DNA of 64,000 bases, from NCBI GenBank assembly GCA_040357565.1, contig JBDODJ010000004.1; one strand, 5' to 3'. Each line of letters opens with the position of its first letter. The stretch's first letter is position 1. The notes under the pieces were generated by a model. It did not search any database. It had not been told where the DNA came from and was given only the letters and a program-made list of their open reading frames with translations. Made by a program: the position numbers and the translations under genes. The DNA comes from Cercozoa sp. M6MM (Eukaryota > Endomyxa: Ascetosporea). Shown here piece after piece: positions 11,001-30,538 of this stretch.

Positions 11001-12422
11001 GACAGACAAGGCGTCGCTGAAGGTGACAACGCCGGCGTCGCTGTCGTCGTCGCTCATGGCCGCAGTGGAAGCACCGGCCAAGGCGGGGTCCCACACCACG
11101 CGCGTCGTCACACTGCCTGCGTCGGCGAACTTTTCGATCTGCTTCATCGAGTCTACCCACCGGAGGATAAACGGGGAACAGAAGGGTACATTAGGGAAAC
11201 AGGGGAGCAAACAGGGGGGGGTAAACAGGGGGGGGGGGGTAAAACTACCAGCAACGACGACACGCGCCTCGCAGTGCTCGGCGATGTATTTGCACTCCTC
11301 CGTGCCGTTCGTCACGTACACGCCCGCCGACAGTCCGCCGGCCAAAATTGTGCCAATGTGTGCTACGGGGGGGGGGGGGTAACAGGAAATAAAGGGCGGC
11401 AACAAGGGATGGGATAATGGGGGAGGTAGTTAAGTTACCAATGACCCACTCGGGCGAGTTGAAGCCCATGATGCAAACCGACGCCGCACGCGGCAGGTCG
11501 ACTTCCTGTACCAGGTCACACGGCGTATGGGGTGCGTAAGGAAGGGGGGGGTAAAGGGGGTATAACAGTCCCTACCGGCGACAGGAGGAAACGCGCGAAA
11601 CGTCGGCAATCCTCCGCGAATTGCTGATCAAAGTTTCATCAGTATTTTGTCTTTTTTTGCCTCAGTTGTGTCAACACAAGACAAACAACAACAGAAAAGA
11701 AGGCACGCTATAGGTCCACTCCTTCCACTTGCCATCACTGTAACACACAACGTGGAAAGGGATCAGGGGGGGCAAGAGTAAAAGGTCAAGAGAATAGAGG
11801 GTAAAGGGGATGAGATGATAGTGGTAAAGGGCGGAGTAAAATAGAGTTGGAGAAGGGAAGAGAGAGAGAAAGGTACCGCTCCACCTTGAGCGCAATGGCG
11901 CTGCCGTTGCGCCGCTCGGCGCGTTCCAGCACCTGCGCGATCGTCTCTGGAGGCAGTGCACCCACGCCCGTCTGCCCAAGGGATGGGAATAATAGGGGAC
12001 AAAGGGGATAAAGGGGTGCGGATAAGGGAGGAACCTGTGCCAGCGGAATTTCGCGTCGCTGCAGCGGTTCTGTGACGAAAGTGGCCGCGTTCTCCGTACT
12101 GTCCACACACAACCACATAACATATACATATATATACATAAATATATCTATACATACACAGACAAACATCTATATACACACAACATATCAATTGTATCTG
12201 TAGACCTACGCTGATGTCGGCGGCGGCAGGTCGGACGCACGTTGTTCGGTAAAGTCGCTGCATGCACACAGGAATGCCCCTCACACACAGGCAAGGGAAA
12301 GTGCTCTACGAGTTATCTAGTGTCCAGTGCGTCGAGTTCACGGCGGCACGCTGTAGCATGCCTTTCAGCTGTGCGCCAACGATGACGGCGCCGGTGACAC
12401 CTGCCGCAATTCCAGGTGCCAT
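8031..12422 (-). CDS. ACSBG: Long-chain acyl-CoA synthetase, bubblegum (ACSBG) type
   Basis: Activates fatty acids to acyl-CoA through an acyl-adenylate. The chosen start is the complement of 12420-12422 ([20 protein letters not shown], a possible membrane anchor); the stop is the complement of 8031-8033 (ends [10 protein letters not shown]). About 18 exons were followed. Motifs in order: [31 protein letters not shown], the P-loop [132 protein letters not shown], and the C-terminal [13 protein letters not shown]. The PVPIEE and GGENVAPVP block and this C-terminus fit the bubblegum subfamily rather than ACSL. An assembly gap (10871-10970) lies in an intron. Phases at one or two joins near 9300-9500 are unresolved. 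Confidence 0.88.
9525..9800. repeat. Tandem repeats with GATAGGTACC core, plus CATACATA tract, in ACSBG intron
   Basis: About eight copies of a roughly 20-bp unit (GATAGGTACCTATATACA with small variants) at 9533-9705, then ACATACATACA and ACAGACATA repeats to about 9800. Open frames reading [12 protein letters not shown] arise from it and are not genes. The unit contains the palindrome GGTACC. Confidence 0.85.
10871..10970. other. Assembly gap (100 N) flanked by poly-G
   Basis: Exactly 100 N between two G homopolymers, inside an ACSBG intron between the [16 protein letters not shown] exon and the P-loop exon. Coding frame across the gap is consistent. Confidence 0.95.
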
Positions 12423-12805
12423 CAACCTCCGTCCCCATACATATGCGCAATACCACCAGCAATCCATGCCGACGTGTGAACCATGTTCGGACAATGATTT
12501 CGCGCGTGTTTGTGCTATCTGCTCAGAACAAGAAACGCTCGTCCGACCCGTTGACGCAAATGCGCAATCATTGAGATTGGGGGGTGCAGTAAGCACACCT
12601 GATGCCTGCTGCTGTGAAGGCGAAATGAGGCGCGAACAAATCTCTGGAACGCGAGAACAACTTGCAACCGAGTCCGCAAACTTAGAGGCTCGGCACTTGT
12701 CAGGCGATCGGCGTCACGAAGCTCACGCGGTGGCTAATGCCGCTCAGTGACCACACCCAATGACGCAGACTTAAGCACTACTCGACGCACATTTAAACAA
12801 ATGCA
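12423..12805. promoter_or_regulatory. Shared upstream region of ACSBG (-) and 12806 gene (+)
   Basis: 383 bp between divergent start codons. An AT-rich ATTTAAACAA lies just before the plus-strand gene. An ATG at 12801 opens a 9-codon frame overlapping the assumed start at 12806 and could reduce initiation there. The minus-strand frame is open well beyond the ACSBG start chosen here. Confidence 0.45.
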
Positions 12806-15572
12806 ATGGCCAAACCGAAAAAGCTAGCCACGGCAACGGCAGCCGCGAGCCGTGCTCTGGTGAGTTTGATGCAGGCTCTGCGTGTACGGCTGCACGGCGC
12901 GTTTGGTGCGCGTCGGACGTTCGCGCTGCGTGATGCGATCGTCCGCGCGGACGCAGCTGTGCGCGAGAACAGCTTCAGCGCGGAGAGGCACTCACTGCGC
13001 GCGGAGACGGGCACCGCGCCGATCGGCGAGGTGGCGGCCTTGTGTCAGAGTGTGCTGTCGGCGGTGCGACTGATGACGCCGGAGTTCTTCCAGCTGCGTT
13101 TCTCCATGTACGTTTCTCCATACACGCGGAGCGATGATCTCTTGTGTCTTGGTCGCAAAACCCGGTCCTACAGGGACGAGGTGTCCGATCCGGAGGCGCA
13201 GGAAGTGGCCGAGACGGCGTGGGAATCGCGCGCACTCGTGTCAGAGTACGAGCGTTAATACCCCCCCCCCCCCCACCCCATTCACCCCCTGTTGCTGTAG
13301 ACTGTTCGACAAGCTGGCGCACCTGGAGGTGCCGGAGAATGAGCAGTCCTACCGCGATGCATTGACAGCGACGGCATCGCTGGCTGCGGCCTACGTCTAT
13401 GTCGCCCAGGTAACCTCTATACTGTTTGTATGTGTGTGTATGTTATGCATGTTATGTAGTTGGAAGGCGAGGACAAGGAGGTAGTGTTGAGCCCCCTTAG
13501 TCACTTTACCCCCTTTACCCCCCTCTCCTACCCTTCAGATGGCGGTGAAGCGAGTGCTGCGGGAGCGCGTGCTGACGCGGAAGCGGCGCGAGCAGCGCCA
13601 AGGCGAGGGGCGGCCGGTGTCGCCGAGCGAGGAGGCGCTGCAGGCGGCGCTGTGTCTCTCGCTGGCCACGCACTGCCGCGGCGACAGTCAGTTGCGCACA
13701 CTGCTGCGTCCGCTGCTCTCGATGGTAGTCTCACCTCCGCCCTACTGTCCCACCCCGGTCTATCTTTGTACATGCTAGCAGAACACCCAGGACAGGTTCG
13801 GCACTCTGGTGCACCACTACGTGCAGGAGTACTTGAATGCCGAGACTTCTCAGGACACCAACACAGACACACTGGACACCAAGACACTGGATACCAAGAC
13901 ACTGGACACCAAGACACTGGACACCAAGACACTGGATACTAGGCTACCGGAGACTCACACTCAGAAGACTCACACTCAGAAGACTCACACCCAAAAGACT
14001 CACACTCAGGAGACTCACACTCAGGAGATTCCGACCTGTTCGGACGTCGGCAGCGTGGTCGACACTGCGCGCAATCTCGTGCTGCTGCATGACCTGCTGG
14101 ACAAGTGGAGGTGCGTCTCTCCTACCCCCCCCCCCTATCCTACCCCTACCCTCTTACCCTCCTATCCTACCCTACCCTCTTACCCCTAGTGGAGAAACCA
14201 GTCGCGTAGAACTCGAAGAGTTGCGACAAAAAGCTCTGGTACGTGTTTACCCCCCTCCCTTGTTACTTCCTCAATGTGTCAACAGGTGGCACTACAAGGC
14301 TCCCTGACGGACGTACTGTCGTCGGACAAGAAGAAGGAGGAGGAGGAGGGGCAAGTCGGTGTCACTGAGACAGTGAGTGAGACCTCGGCGAGCCAGAGTG
14401 CCAGCGTGTCGGACTTGTTGCGACTGCGCGCGCATCCGCAGCAGCTGCTGCCCGTGTATCAGAGACATGTCGGGTCCATCCTCAACAGGAGGTACCTTCT
14501 GTCCCTCCTTTAAGCACTCCTTGCCCTCAAGTACCCCGCCATCTGAGCAGTCGCAAGGTGTCGCCGACGGTGATGACGGAGTTCGCGACGGCGGCGTTGC
14601 GACTGCGGCGGCACGAGGAGGCACTCGCGCTGCTGAGACAACTGCCGCGCCGTCTGACCAGTCGCATCGAGGTCTCGGTGCTGGACAACCTGCTGCGACA
14701 GTTCGAACGCGCCGCCAAGAACCTTTCGTACTCTACGATGATTATGATGATCATGCTGACACACGTGTACACCCCATCTGGCAGAGCTGACCAGTCTGCG
14801 CAGCATTGTATGATCTCGATGGTTGGACCGTATCCTCTGCTCTTGTTGTTGTGTCTGTGTGTCTGTGTGGTACCTATCTTGAATGACTTATCTGCACAGT
14901 CTGCGTCGCATGATGTGGTACCAGGTACTGCCACCGCCGCGCACACTGGTACGCGACTGGTGGCCGCGCCTGCAACGACTGTACGGTCGTCTGGCACGCG
15001 GCCACCTGGCGCTGCTGCGGAAGGACGGGGCGCAGAAGGTCCTGTCGGCCCAGTCGGCGTGGCTGCGCAAACAGTGCGAGGACAGAACGACCACACTGCC
15101 GGTGTTGACACCACTCGTGCAGTTCTCGACCTACCTCAGGCTAGTGTACGTCGCATTTGACCTACCATCTGACCTACGTTCTTGCCCTTACGTTCTTGCT
15201 CCCCTCCCCCTTCCCCGCAGCAATGACGACGACCTCGCCAAGATCAAGGAAGAGGAACTGCAACAGACGTTGCAGTTGACGCTAGCCTTCTCGGAACGAC
15301 AGCACGAGCTGTCTCACGACGATACCGATGGACAAGAAGACGAGCACACCGACACCGACGCCAACTCCAGCAGCAGTCAGAGTTCGGCGCCTTCGAAGCA
15401 ACTCGTGCTGCTACGCTTGGCCGTGCAGCGATTGCAGCGAGCGCTCTCGTCGGCGCGCCGGCGGCAGACCTCTGCTTCACCAAGCACCTCGGACGTCGAC
15501 TCACCGACTGATGACGCCGATCAGTTTCTGGTTGACGCTGACGCTGCTAAGACCAGCCGTGCTGTCTTGTAG
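12806..15572 (+). CDS. Unidentified helical protein with coding minisatellites
   Basis: Not recognised. The start at 12806 (MAKPKKLATATAAASRAL) is basic and Ala-rich, compatible with a mitochondrial or nuclear signal. Exons join cleanly through ten or so GT-AG introns to the stop at 15570-15572. The product (roughly 600 residues) is mostly Leu-, Arg- and Ala-rich helix: VMTEFATAALRLRRHEEA then LALLRQLPRRL looks like a PPR/TPR-type hairpin, but no repeat series is clear. A middle exon encodes two tandem pentapeptide arrays, LDTKT and THTQK, followed by NLVLLHDLLDKW. Low-complexity acidic tracts (KKKEEEEG, HDDTDGQEDEHTDTD) and a Ser-rich C-terminus ending KTSRAVL follow. A role in RNA metabolism is only a guess. 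Confidence 0.7.
13862..13939 (+). repeat. Coding minisatellite, 15-bp unit encoding LDTKT
   Basis: Five near-identical copies of ACACTGGACACCAAG-type units inside an exon, keeping frame because the unit is 15 bp. The encoded peptide is repeated LDTKT. Confidence 0.9.
13950..14028 (+). repeat. Coding minisatellite, 15-bp unit encoding THTQK/THTQE
   Basis: Five copies of ACTCACACTCAGAAG-type units, directly after the LDTKT array in the same exon and also frame-neutral. Some copies change K to E. Confidence 0.9.
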
Positions 15573-15813
15573 TTCATAATTTATCAACGCTACTTCTCAA
15601 GGAAGCTACGGAAACCGAACCGCCTGCCGTCACAGGACTGGCTATGCGATGAGTAGAGCCGTGACTGTACGCGTACGGTGGGTGCGCTCACGTCAGGGCC
15701 CGCTACACCGCGACTGACGGAGTAGGTACATATATGTTTTGAACTTGTCTGGTGGCAAGCTTCTAACTCTGTGCATCTCATCCCACTTTACTGATGGTGG
15801 GTACTGGATGCAC
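15573..15813. other. Convergent intergenic region
   Basis: 241 bp holding the 3' ends of two converging genes. No further feature was seen. Confidence 0.5.
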
Positions 15814-18800
15814 TTAATGCAAACTTTCGATATTCGCTGGAGGGCTACGGCTCGCCGGAGTTTGTTGGGAGCCGGTGTACATGTTGTGGAGCGAGCGGAC
15901 TTCGCTTTTACCGCTCTCGTCTGCAACCGGACGAAAACGCAGCGGCGCTTTGACCTTGCGCTTCGGCAGTCGTTCCAGTCGCGGATTGAAACGGAGATCG
16001 CTGGCCAGTTGTTCGAACAGCCAGTAGATACGCTCGCGCAGTCCGATGAACGCACTGTACGGCCGCTGTCTGGCCTGGGCGGAGAAAGTCCAGTAAATTC
16101 GATCCCAGCTCCCAGCACAGAAATTGCAAAACGTACTATTCCATCCAGCTCTTGCTCGCACAGCTCAACGAACTCTCGAGCACGATTCGCGTTTGCTCCA
16201 GTCCACGCTCCTAGAGACGGAGGCACGGATGAATCTGGTGTCACCTTGAGCAAAGTGTTTATGTGTACCAACTGCAGGATTGCGCAAACGTTTCCATGCC
16301 TTGTACTCGTCGGTGGTCAAGCACAGCGAGTGAGACTGCCAGTCCTTTGTCGACAACGACTTCAGCCGTTCGTCCTCTTCTGTGAGCTGTCTTTTGTCAA
16401 CGTTGTCATAGAATCGTTTCTCAAACGCGATCACGCTCCACCTGAATCCACAAAAATCGTCATGATAAAACAATCTGGGGGCATCGATCGCATTGTATCG
16501 ATGCGAAACATACTTTGCCTTCAGTAATGTGTCGGCTCGTTCTTGTGACGGTACTCTAGTTTTGAGAGAAGGACGTAGTTTACAGGCCAAGTCGTACAGG
16601 TAGCGTGCTCGACGAATGTCCTCATTCTCAACAAGCAGTCTGACTTGTTCCACCTCTCCGAGTGGGCCAGTTGTCTCGCACTCGATCACACGGTCATCAG
16701 CTATCGTGGACAGCTTTCGCATTTGCCGTTGTTTTGCTTGTCTCGTCATCTGCGCGTTCATCGCGTACTCTAGCCTTCTCACAAGCTCTGTTTGCTCAAG
16801 GCTTAGCCGTGTTTTTTCACTGTCGTTCGCGACCTTCACTCTTCTGTCGTTGAACGTCGTATCGATTTCTCGTCGCAGTTTTTTGAACACTTCACGCGGA
16901 ACAACTTCATTAGCATGTCGACGTTTTTCGAGGCGAGTCACTTTTTCTTCGACGGCGGCAAAAAGAAGTGACGCCTCGAGTGCGGCATGGTCGGCACATT
17001 GCTTGCGCAGACCGGCCCAGCGTTTCTCTTCTGCCGCACGGAGGTCTCTCTCATGACGCAGCTGTTTCACTTTGCGGAGCGCAAGTTGGCGTCGTCGCGC
17101 GCATTGAATGGTAACACACGCTTCTTCTCGCGCTCTCATGACTTTGCTTGCTGTGACGTAGTTTCGAGGGTCGACAACAACCTCCCTCTCGTCTACGGCG
17201 GGGTCTCTCAGGCAGACACCGCGCCTGACCATCTGGGTCGCGACTGTTTTCGTGCACAGTGTCGAGCGTGTCAGCGTATCAACGGTTTGAGCGTCCCGAG
17301 AGACGTTTTTGAACGAGTAGTCGCTTTGCACGCAAGGATGGAGTTGCTCGAAGCGGGCCCGAAGGAAAGATTCGTCGGTCTGCGCCTCTGCGTGATACCG
17401 GATTTCGCCGGTGCTAGGCCGTTTAATGCCGCGACGTCGTTGGCGAGACCTGAGGCTCGCCCCGCCTGCTGTTTTAGGACGCGACACCTCCACTTTCACT
17501 TCGTGCGATAGTCTTGCACTTTTGTAGATCGGCACCGTGCACGCAAAAGTCTCCGTGTCTTTGCCGGTTCTGGCCAAATCTCTGAAAAAAACGGCAGCAT
17601 CCGAGTTTTTGTAGAGCTCGAACTTTGACGATCCAAGCTCTTCCTCAAGTGTGCTTTCGAGGTGCGAAACTGCAGTGGCTTGAGCTCCCTCGACCAAGTA
17701 CGATACCACCGGAATTGATTCTAGCTTTTCGCGCACCTCGGGATCGAACTGAGATAGGTCCTCGGTCCATTGCAGAATTTGCTTTTGTCTTTGAGTCAGG
17801 CAGTTAAATGTGCCTGCAGCTGTTGATATCGATTGGGCCGAAAGCTGGGACAGCGAAGTCTCAAGAAAGTGCTGATCTGTCGCGTTGTGACTACGCAGGC
17901 TCACTACGAATGTGGTTCCTTCAGCTCCTTTAGTTTCAGGCAGCATCTGAAGCTTGTCTCCTGAGGTGGTGCGCAACTGTAAAATTATATTTCCGAATCA
18001 ATTTACTGCAGCGGGTACCTTTGAGGTCCTCAAAAAAGGTGCTTGCATCAGAGCGTTTGTATATTTCAAACTTCGACGACCCAAATTCGTTCTCCAGTTT
18101 GACTTCAAGATCAATGGCAGTGGTCTCATCGGTTCCATCAACCAGGTAGGAAACTACTGGTGTCAGCGCAAGCTTCTCACGAAGTTCGGGATCGAACTTT
18201 GCGAGATCCTCCGTCCATTGCAGGGCTTCCTTCTGGTGTTGAGTCAGACAATCGAATCTGCTTGCAGTTTTCGACAGCGATTTAGTCGAGAGCTGGAACA
18301 GAGCGTTCTCAAGGAAGTGTTGATCTGCCTCGCTGTGAGTGCGCAGACTCACAACGAATGTGACTTCATGCTTGCGTGCCCTGTGCTCGCTCCTTGGCCC
18401 TTGAGCCATAAGCGTTAGATATTAAATTCTGGGGCAAATTATCACGGGTATCCTGGTAACATTAGTTAGTACCTGTGAGGCCCGCGAAAAAGGCGCCAGC
18501 ATCAGAGCGTTTGTAGATTTTAAACTTTGACCGTCCGAATTCGTCCTGAAGTTTGCTTTTAAGCTCCGGAGCTGCAGTATTTCGAGCCCCCTTGACCAAG
18601 TACGACACCACCGGCATCGATTCAAGTTTCTCGCGAACCTCAGGGTCGAACTGGGAGAGATCTTCCGTCCACTCCAAAGCGTGCTTTTGTTCTTGAGTCA
18701 GGCAGTTGAATGTGCTCGACGCTTTTGACACCGACTGGGCCAGGAACTGCGACAGGGCGCTTTCAAGAAAGTGCTGATCTGTCCCATTGTGACTGCGCAG

Positions 18801-19635
18801 GCTCACTATGAATGTAGTTTCTTCTGTTGCCTTCACTTCATGCTGAGTCGCCTTGTCGTATCCTGAGGTTAGTGCACGCAACAAGTATCTAAATTTACAA
18901 GCAATACAGAATAGAGTGCAAAAGTAAATTCGGTTGACCTTTGAGGTCTTCGAAAAAGGTCTTGGCATCAGAACATTTGTAGATCTTAAACTTTGACGAC
19001 CCGAATTCAGCCTTCAGATTACTTTCGAGTTCAGTGACGGCGGTTCCATGCGTTCCATCGACCAAGTACGAGACTATTGGTGTCAACTCAAGCTTCTTGC
19101 GCACTTCGTGTTCAAACTGAGAGAGGTCTTCAGTCCACTGGAGCAACTGCTTTTGGTCTTGAGCCAGGGAACCGAAAACGGTGCACGAAGCTTCCGATAC
19201 AGTTCGAGCGGGCAACTGCGAGAGAGCCGTCTCAAGGAAGTTGCGATCTGCCGCATTGTGAGAACGCAAGCTGACCACAAATGTCTCTTTGCCCGGGGGT
19301 TCAAACTCGAGTTCCTCATCGTCGGAAAAGAAGCTCGCAACGTCAGCCGCCACAGCGACTTTGTAGTCACCAACTCTTGATTTGAGTAACGCGACAGCTT
19401 CTTGAAGCTTTGCATCCGTCTGGCACCGGTTTAATTCGACAGCGTAGACCGGAGCTGTAAGAAGCTCGCCGCTGCACCACTTCAACGCCTCAAGCTGCTT
19501 GGGGGTCAGGTCTCCGTATCTTCGTCGCACCGTCTTTGCAGTGGCGCCGCCGAATGCATCCACAATCAAAGTCCTGAATTCCGCAACATCGCTTCCTGAG
19601 GAAGAGCAGATCGCCACTACACACTGTCCCGGCAT
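15814..19635 (-). CDS. Tandem degenerate NDPK-like domains plus IQ motif protein (IQUB/RSP23-like, probably axonemal)
   Basis: The start is the complement of 19633-19635 (MPGQCVVAICSSSGS). Three introns lie between near-identical domain exons, and a fourth of about 100 bp removes an in-frame TGA near 16165 so that coding continues to TAA at 15814-15816. Four strongly similar domains of about 110 residues, preceded by a more divergent fifth, share TFVVSLRSHN..., LTQRQKQILQWTEDLSQFDP, VVSYLVEGA and FGSSKFKIYKRSDAxxFF. Spacing of the SGP-like, VxGxxA and SDxxxxFF blocks resembles nucleoside diphosphate kinase, with the catalytic His before SD replaced by Lys in each clear copy; this relation is inference. 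The C-terminal half has TQT-like motifs (SRDAQTVDTLT), a matching IQ motif (TIQCARRRQLALRKV), a Glu/Arg-rich coiled coil and EIDTTFNDRRVKVANDSEKT. This resembles the C-terminal region of IQUB, while NDPK plus IQ recalls radial spoke protein RSP23. Confidence 0.7.
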
Positions 19636-20224
19636 CTGATCCCCTGTAACGTGCGCGCGCCTTGTCAGTTGCTGTACCCACTGGCAGTTTCGCTGGCTCC
19701 GTCTATCAGTCTAAACCAGCGAAACGATTGCAGCGTTTTTCCACTAAAATCAACTGAAACCAGGCCGATGCAGCCGATCGAACCTGAAGTAAATTCCAAT
19801 GTTACTAGCGATTTCACGTCACGTCCGTCAGTTAAAACTTGCAATTGTCGATCGCGTACAGCGGTCCGCGACGCGGCAGCACGATATGATCAATTTGCCA
19901 GTTAGTTCAGTTTAAATGCACTAAGTTTAAACTTAACTTAAAAAACCCAATGACTATATAGCAGTACGTACCCCTGTACTAGTCTAAAGGGTGGATTACA
20001 AGCATGACCGTAGTCCACCGCCGCGCCTCTGGCCACCCGCTGACGGTAGGGTGGGTTGTGTTCAATGTCACTCTACGCATTCACAGTACCGAGGACGACG
20101 AATACCGCATGCGATAGGTTTACGACAAGTTTGAAGGGGACCACGCATCTCCTCAAAGCTCAGGTAGGCTTGTGTTAGCACACGCTATCCACCCACCCGT
20201 CACCCCACCCCCCCCCCCCCCCGC
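19636..20224. other. Intergenic, upstream of NDPK-like/IQ gene
   Basis: 589 bp. Contains GACTATATAG at about 19972 (TATA-like) and a poly-C run at 20209-20222. No coding signal was recognised. Confidence 0.45.
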
Positions 20225-20593
20225 TCATTGGAACCAACGCTGTAACATGTCGCGAACGTCAATCTTGAAATCGCGCATGTCGACCTTGAAATCGCGCATG
20301 TCATTCTTGAAATCCAAGAAATCCGCACGAAGGTCTGCTCACGGATTTCAAGTTTAATAGTCCGAAGTGGTGGACACACGAAAAAGTAAAGAAACTGTAC
20401 CAGCGGCGATTTTTTGAGCAACACCATACGAAATGGCTAAACAAGCAAAACCAGCGCCTCCAATGTAAAGCTTGTGGTGGTGTTGGAAGAACTCAGTTGT
20501 TTTTCTGGACAAGTCGGCGAAATCCTTTGCCGCAGATGTGGACTGGCGCCGAAGCAACATTTGGCGGCCACAGCGCGCCGCTTTGATCATCAT
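20225..20593 (-). CDS. Small mitochondrial-type membrane protein with MRDFKVD repeats
   Basis: Two exons. The start is the complement of 20591-20593: MMIKAARCGRQMLLRRQSTS is an Arg-rich, acid-free leader typical of a mitochondrial presequence. It is followed by KLYIGGAGFACLAISYGVA, a probable single membrane segment. The second exon (20225 to about 20333) encodes DLRADFLDFKNDMRDFK then VDMRDFKIDVRDMLQRWFQ, an 8-residue-period amphipathic repeat. About 100 residues in total. The protein was not recognised. The join at GCC-GCT-G|gt..ag|AC is in frame. The DNA repeat (GCGATTTCAAG...) shows recent unit duplication. Confidence 0.6.
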
Positions 20594-21011
20594 GGCCACC
20601 CGAACGTTCTATTGCTTTCGGAAACATGATAATTATTTTTTGTGTGGTTTTTATTTTAAGTCCAGTTTACGAGTGTCGGTTTTGAGCGATCGAACTCGCT
20701 TTAACAGATTAGTTTATGCGTGACATGTCGTACAGCGCGCCACACATGGTGCGCTTAGCTTTGTTAGTTAAGTCCGTACGGAACCAACAACTCGGTTCCC
20801 CTGTGTATGACCTACAACAGAACAGGTGCCGTGAGTAGAACAGCCTGTCTAACCGTCAATCGTTGGTGTCAAACCGACTAAAAGGTAAACCGACTGGCCA
20901 ACGTCGATCGGCGTTTCGTTTCTTTTCTGCGCCTTGGGAAAAGAGGACAGCAAAAAGCAATGCAAGGCGCGCACGTTGGTGCCAGCAGTGTGCTAGTTGT
21001 GCGTCAGAATC
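20594..21011. other. Shared upstream region of 20225-20593 (-) and 21012-23000 (+)
   Basis: 418 bp between divergent genes. AT-rich (TTTTTTGTGTGGTTTTTATTTT) near the minus-strand start. No RNA gene was seen. Confidence 0.4.
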
Positions 21012-23000
<1,989 letters not shown>

Positions 23001-23328
23001 ACGGAGCCGGCCACTGTTCCCGATTTGCCGCAGCCGATTTCCTGTTTTTGGCCTACAGTGGCTAGCGCCAATAATGCCGGGTGTAATGTTTTCTACGATG
23101 TAAAATTATGCTGAGCACGGATAAAATTGCCAATGCAGCTTAAATAAGCTGGGTTATCACGGTGTTCTACGGTGGATAGCCCGTCAGTACGGTGTGCGTA
23201 TGCATACAGAATCGGAACCGCACTATCAAAAGCTAGGTCACAGCGAGCACGCCAGGGTAGGCTACACAGAGATGCGTCGGTTGGGCAGACGGCCGTGCAC
23301 GAACCGTACGTCGAGTTGCTGACTGCGA
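23001..23328. other. Convergent intergenic region
   Basis: 328 bp between converging genes. No recognisable feature. Confidence 0.5.
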
Positions 23329-28754
<5,426 letters not shown>

Positions 28755-29194
28755 CACAAACACCAAAACACACAGACGAAATAGCCTAGGTTACTCTGTC
28801 CCCAGGCAAATCAAAATTTGGCTGTGGTGTTATGCACACACACCCTAAGTGTGCACGAGCAGGCGCACGCGTGCCAGCGCTGCGTTGCACAACGCGTCCA
28901 CTACAGCAAGTGCCGTGTAATGCCCGCTGCGCTCTCGGGGGAGGATCACTTTTGCTTTTGATGAAATCCCTTGGATCACTCGTGGCCGATCTGATCGACG
29001 TTGATCGTGGCATCATCTGTCATCATTTGTCGCAGGGTAGTATCGAACGACGTTACACTTGTGGCACAGCACGCTTAACTGATTTTAAACGCATAGCACA
29101 AAGTTGACGGTTGGGCGTTGCTCCAAGCGTTCGGTACGAGTCGACTTTAGTTGCCTGCTGCCCCTGGGTTAGTGTCGAATACTACTGTATCCCT
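28755..29194. other. Intergenic, upstream of lipase gene
   Basis: 440 bp between minus-strand genes. No convincing coding or RNA feature; it should contain the lipase promoter. Confidence 0.45.
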
Positions 29195-30463
29195 TCACAG
29201 TAGGTCAAGTCGGAGTTCCGCTTGCGTGCGCGCCTCAGCGTGGATGCCAAAAAAGCGTTGCAGGCGAGCGGCCCTTCCGACCACGCGGATGGCCTCCTGA
29301 GGAACGTTTGAAACGTTGCAAAACACAGGCAGTACTTTAAAGGTAACTGTGTACCAGGTAAGCGTTCTTGGCGCAGTCGTGTTCGTTGTTGCGCTGCAGT
29401 GCCTCGCCGAGATGCAGCAGCGACGTGGCGCGCACTGTGGCCTGCGTGCGCGCGTGTACAATGCCGTGTAGTGTGATATGGTAGCACAGCGAGGGAAGGC
29501 TTACAGCGAAACGATCGCCCTGCCGTTCGGCCCAGTCGCTGGAGGGTCGAACATTAAATAGCACCTTCGGAAAATAAATACATGGGGGGGATACCAGTGC
29601 TCCAATGCAGCACGTGCGTGGTGGAGCGCAGCTTCGAATTCATTTTGTGGGACTTCCGTCTACATAATGCAGTACCTGTTTGGTGTCCAAGGGAGGAAGG
29701 GGAGGCTACCGATGCAGCAGGTGCCTTGAACAGCAGCAACGTCAGCGCACGTCGCACTATCCACGGCTGCGACGACAGCGTCAATGCAAAGCCTTTGTCC
29801 AATCAGACAAATCTCATCAGTTGAGGTGGCGTGAGGGTGCACTGCACAGTACCTGCAAGTGTCATGTGCGCCCAGGGAGCATACGTATCGTGCGCATTGG
29901 CGAGTTCCATCAGTGCCACTGCCGCGGCGTGGCACTTCTTGCCTTCATGGAAAGGACCCCGTCATATAAACTGATAGTGTAAATTACACGACTTGAAATA
30001 ACAGACACGAGTAGCATCCGCACCATGTCCAGCACGTTTGATGGGAGACACCACAAGTGCAGCACCGCCATGCACAAACATGGCCTGCCGAACTCTTAGG
30101 CTTGATACCTTGAGATCCACTGACTGGTGTAACGTACCGTGCGAAGTGTCAGCACGCGGCGTTCGAATTCTTCCTGAGACAAGACGGACTGGGAGCCGGC
30201 GGACGCTGTATCGACATGTTCGATACGAGTGTATACCCAACTGGATATCGGCGACAGGTACCCTCTTTGTTAGTAGAATGCATGAACGATAAGACTCCCT
30301 CATGCACAGCACTTTCGAACACCTGTTCAGTAAAGCACTCGAGTTTTGTACGATGGGCATAGTCTCAACTGAAGGTACCTGCAAGGCACAGAGTTTCATG
30401 CGACGCCGCTTGTCGGCACTGTGCCCGTCCATGTCCGTCAACAGCGTGATTGCAAGGGCACTA

Positions 30464-30538
<75 letters not shown>

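Noticed and set aside
10726-11382. Plus-strand frame crossing the 100-N gap
   Set aside because: Antisense to ACSBG exons and interrupted by unknown sequence.
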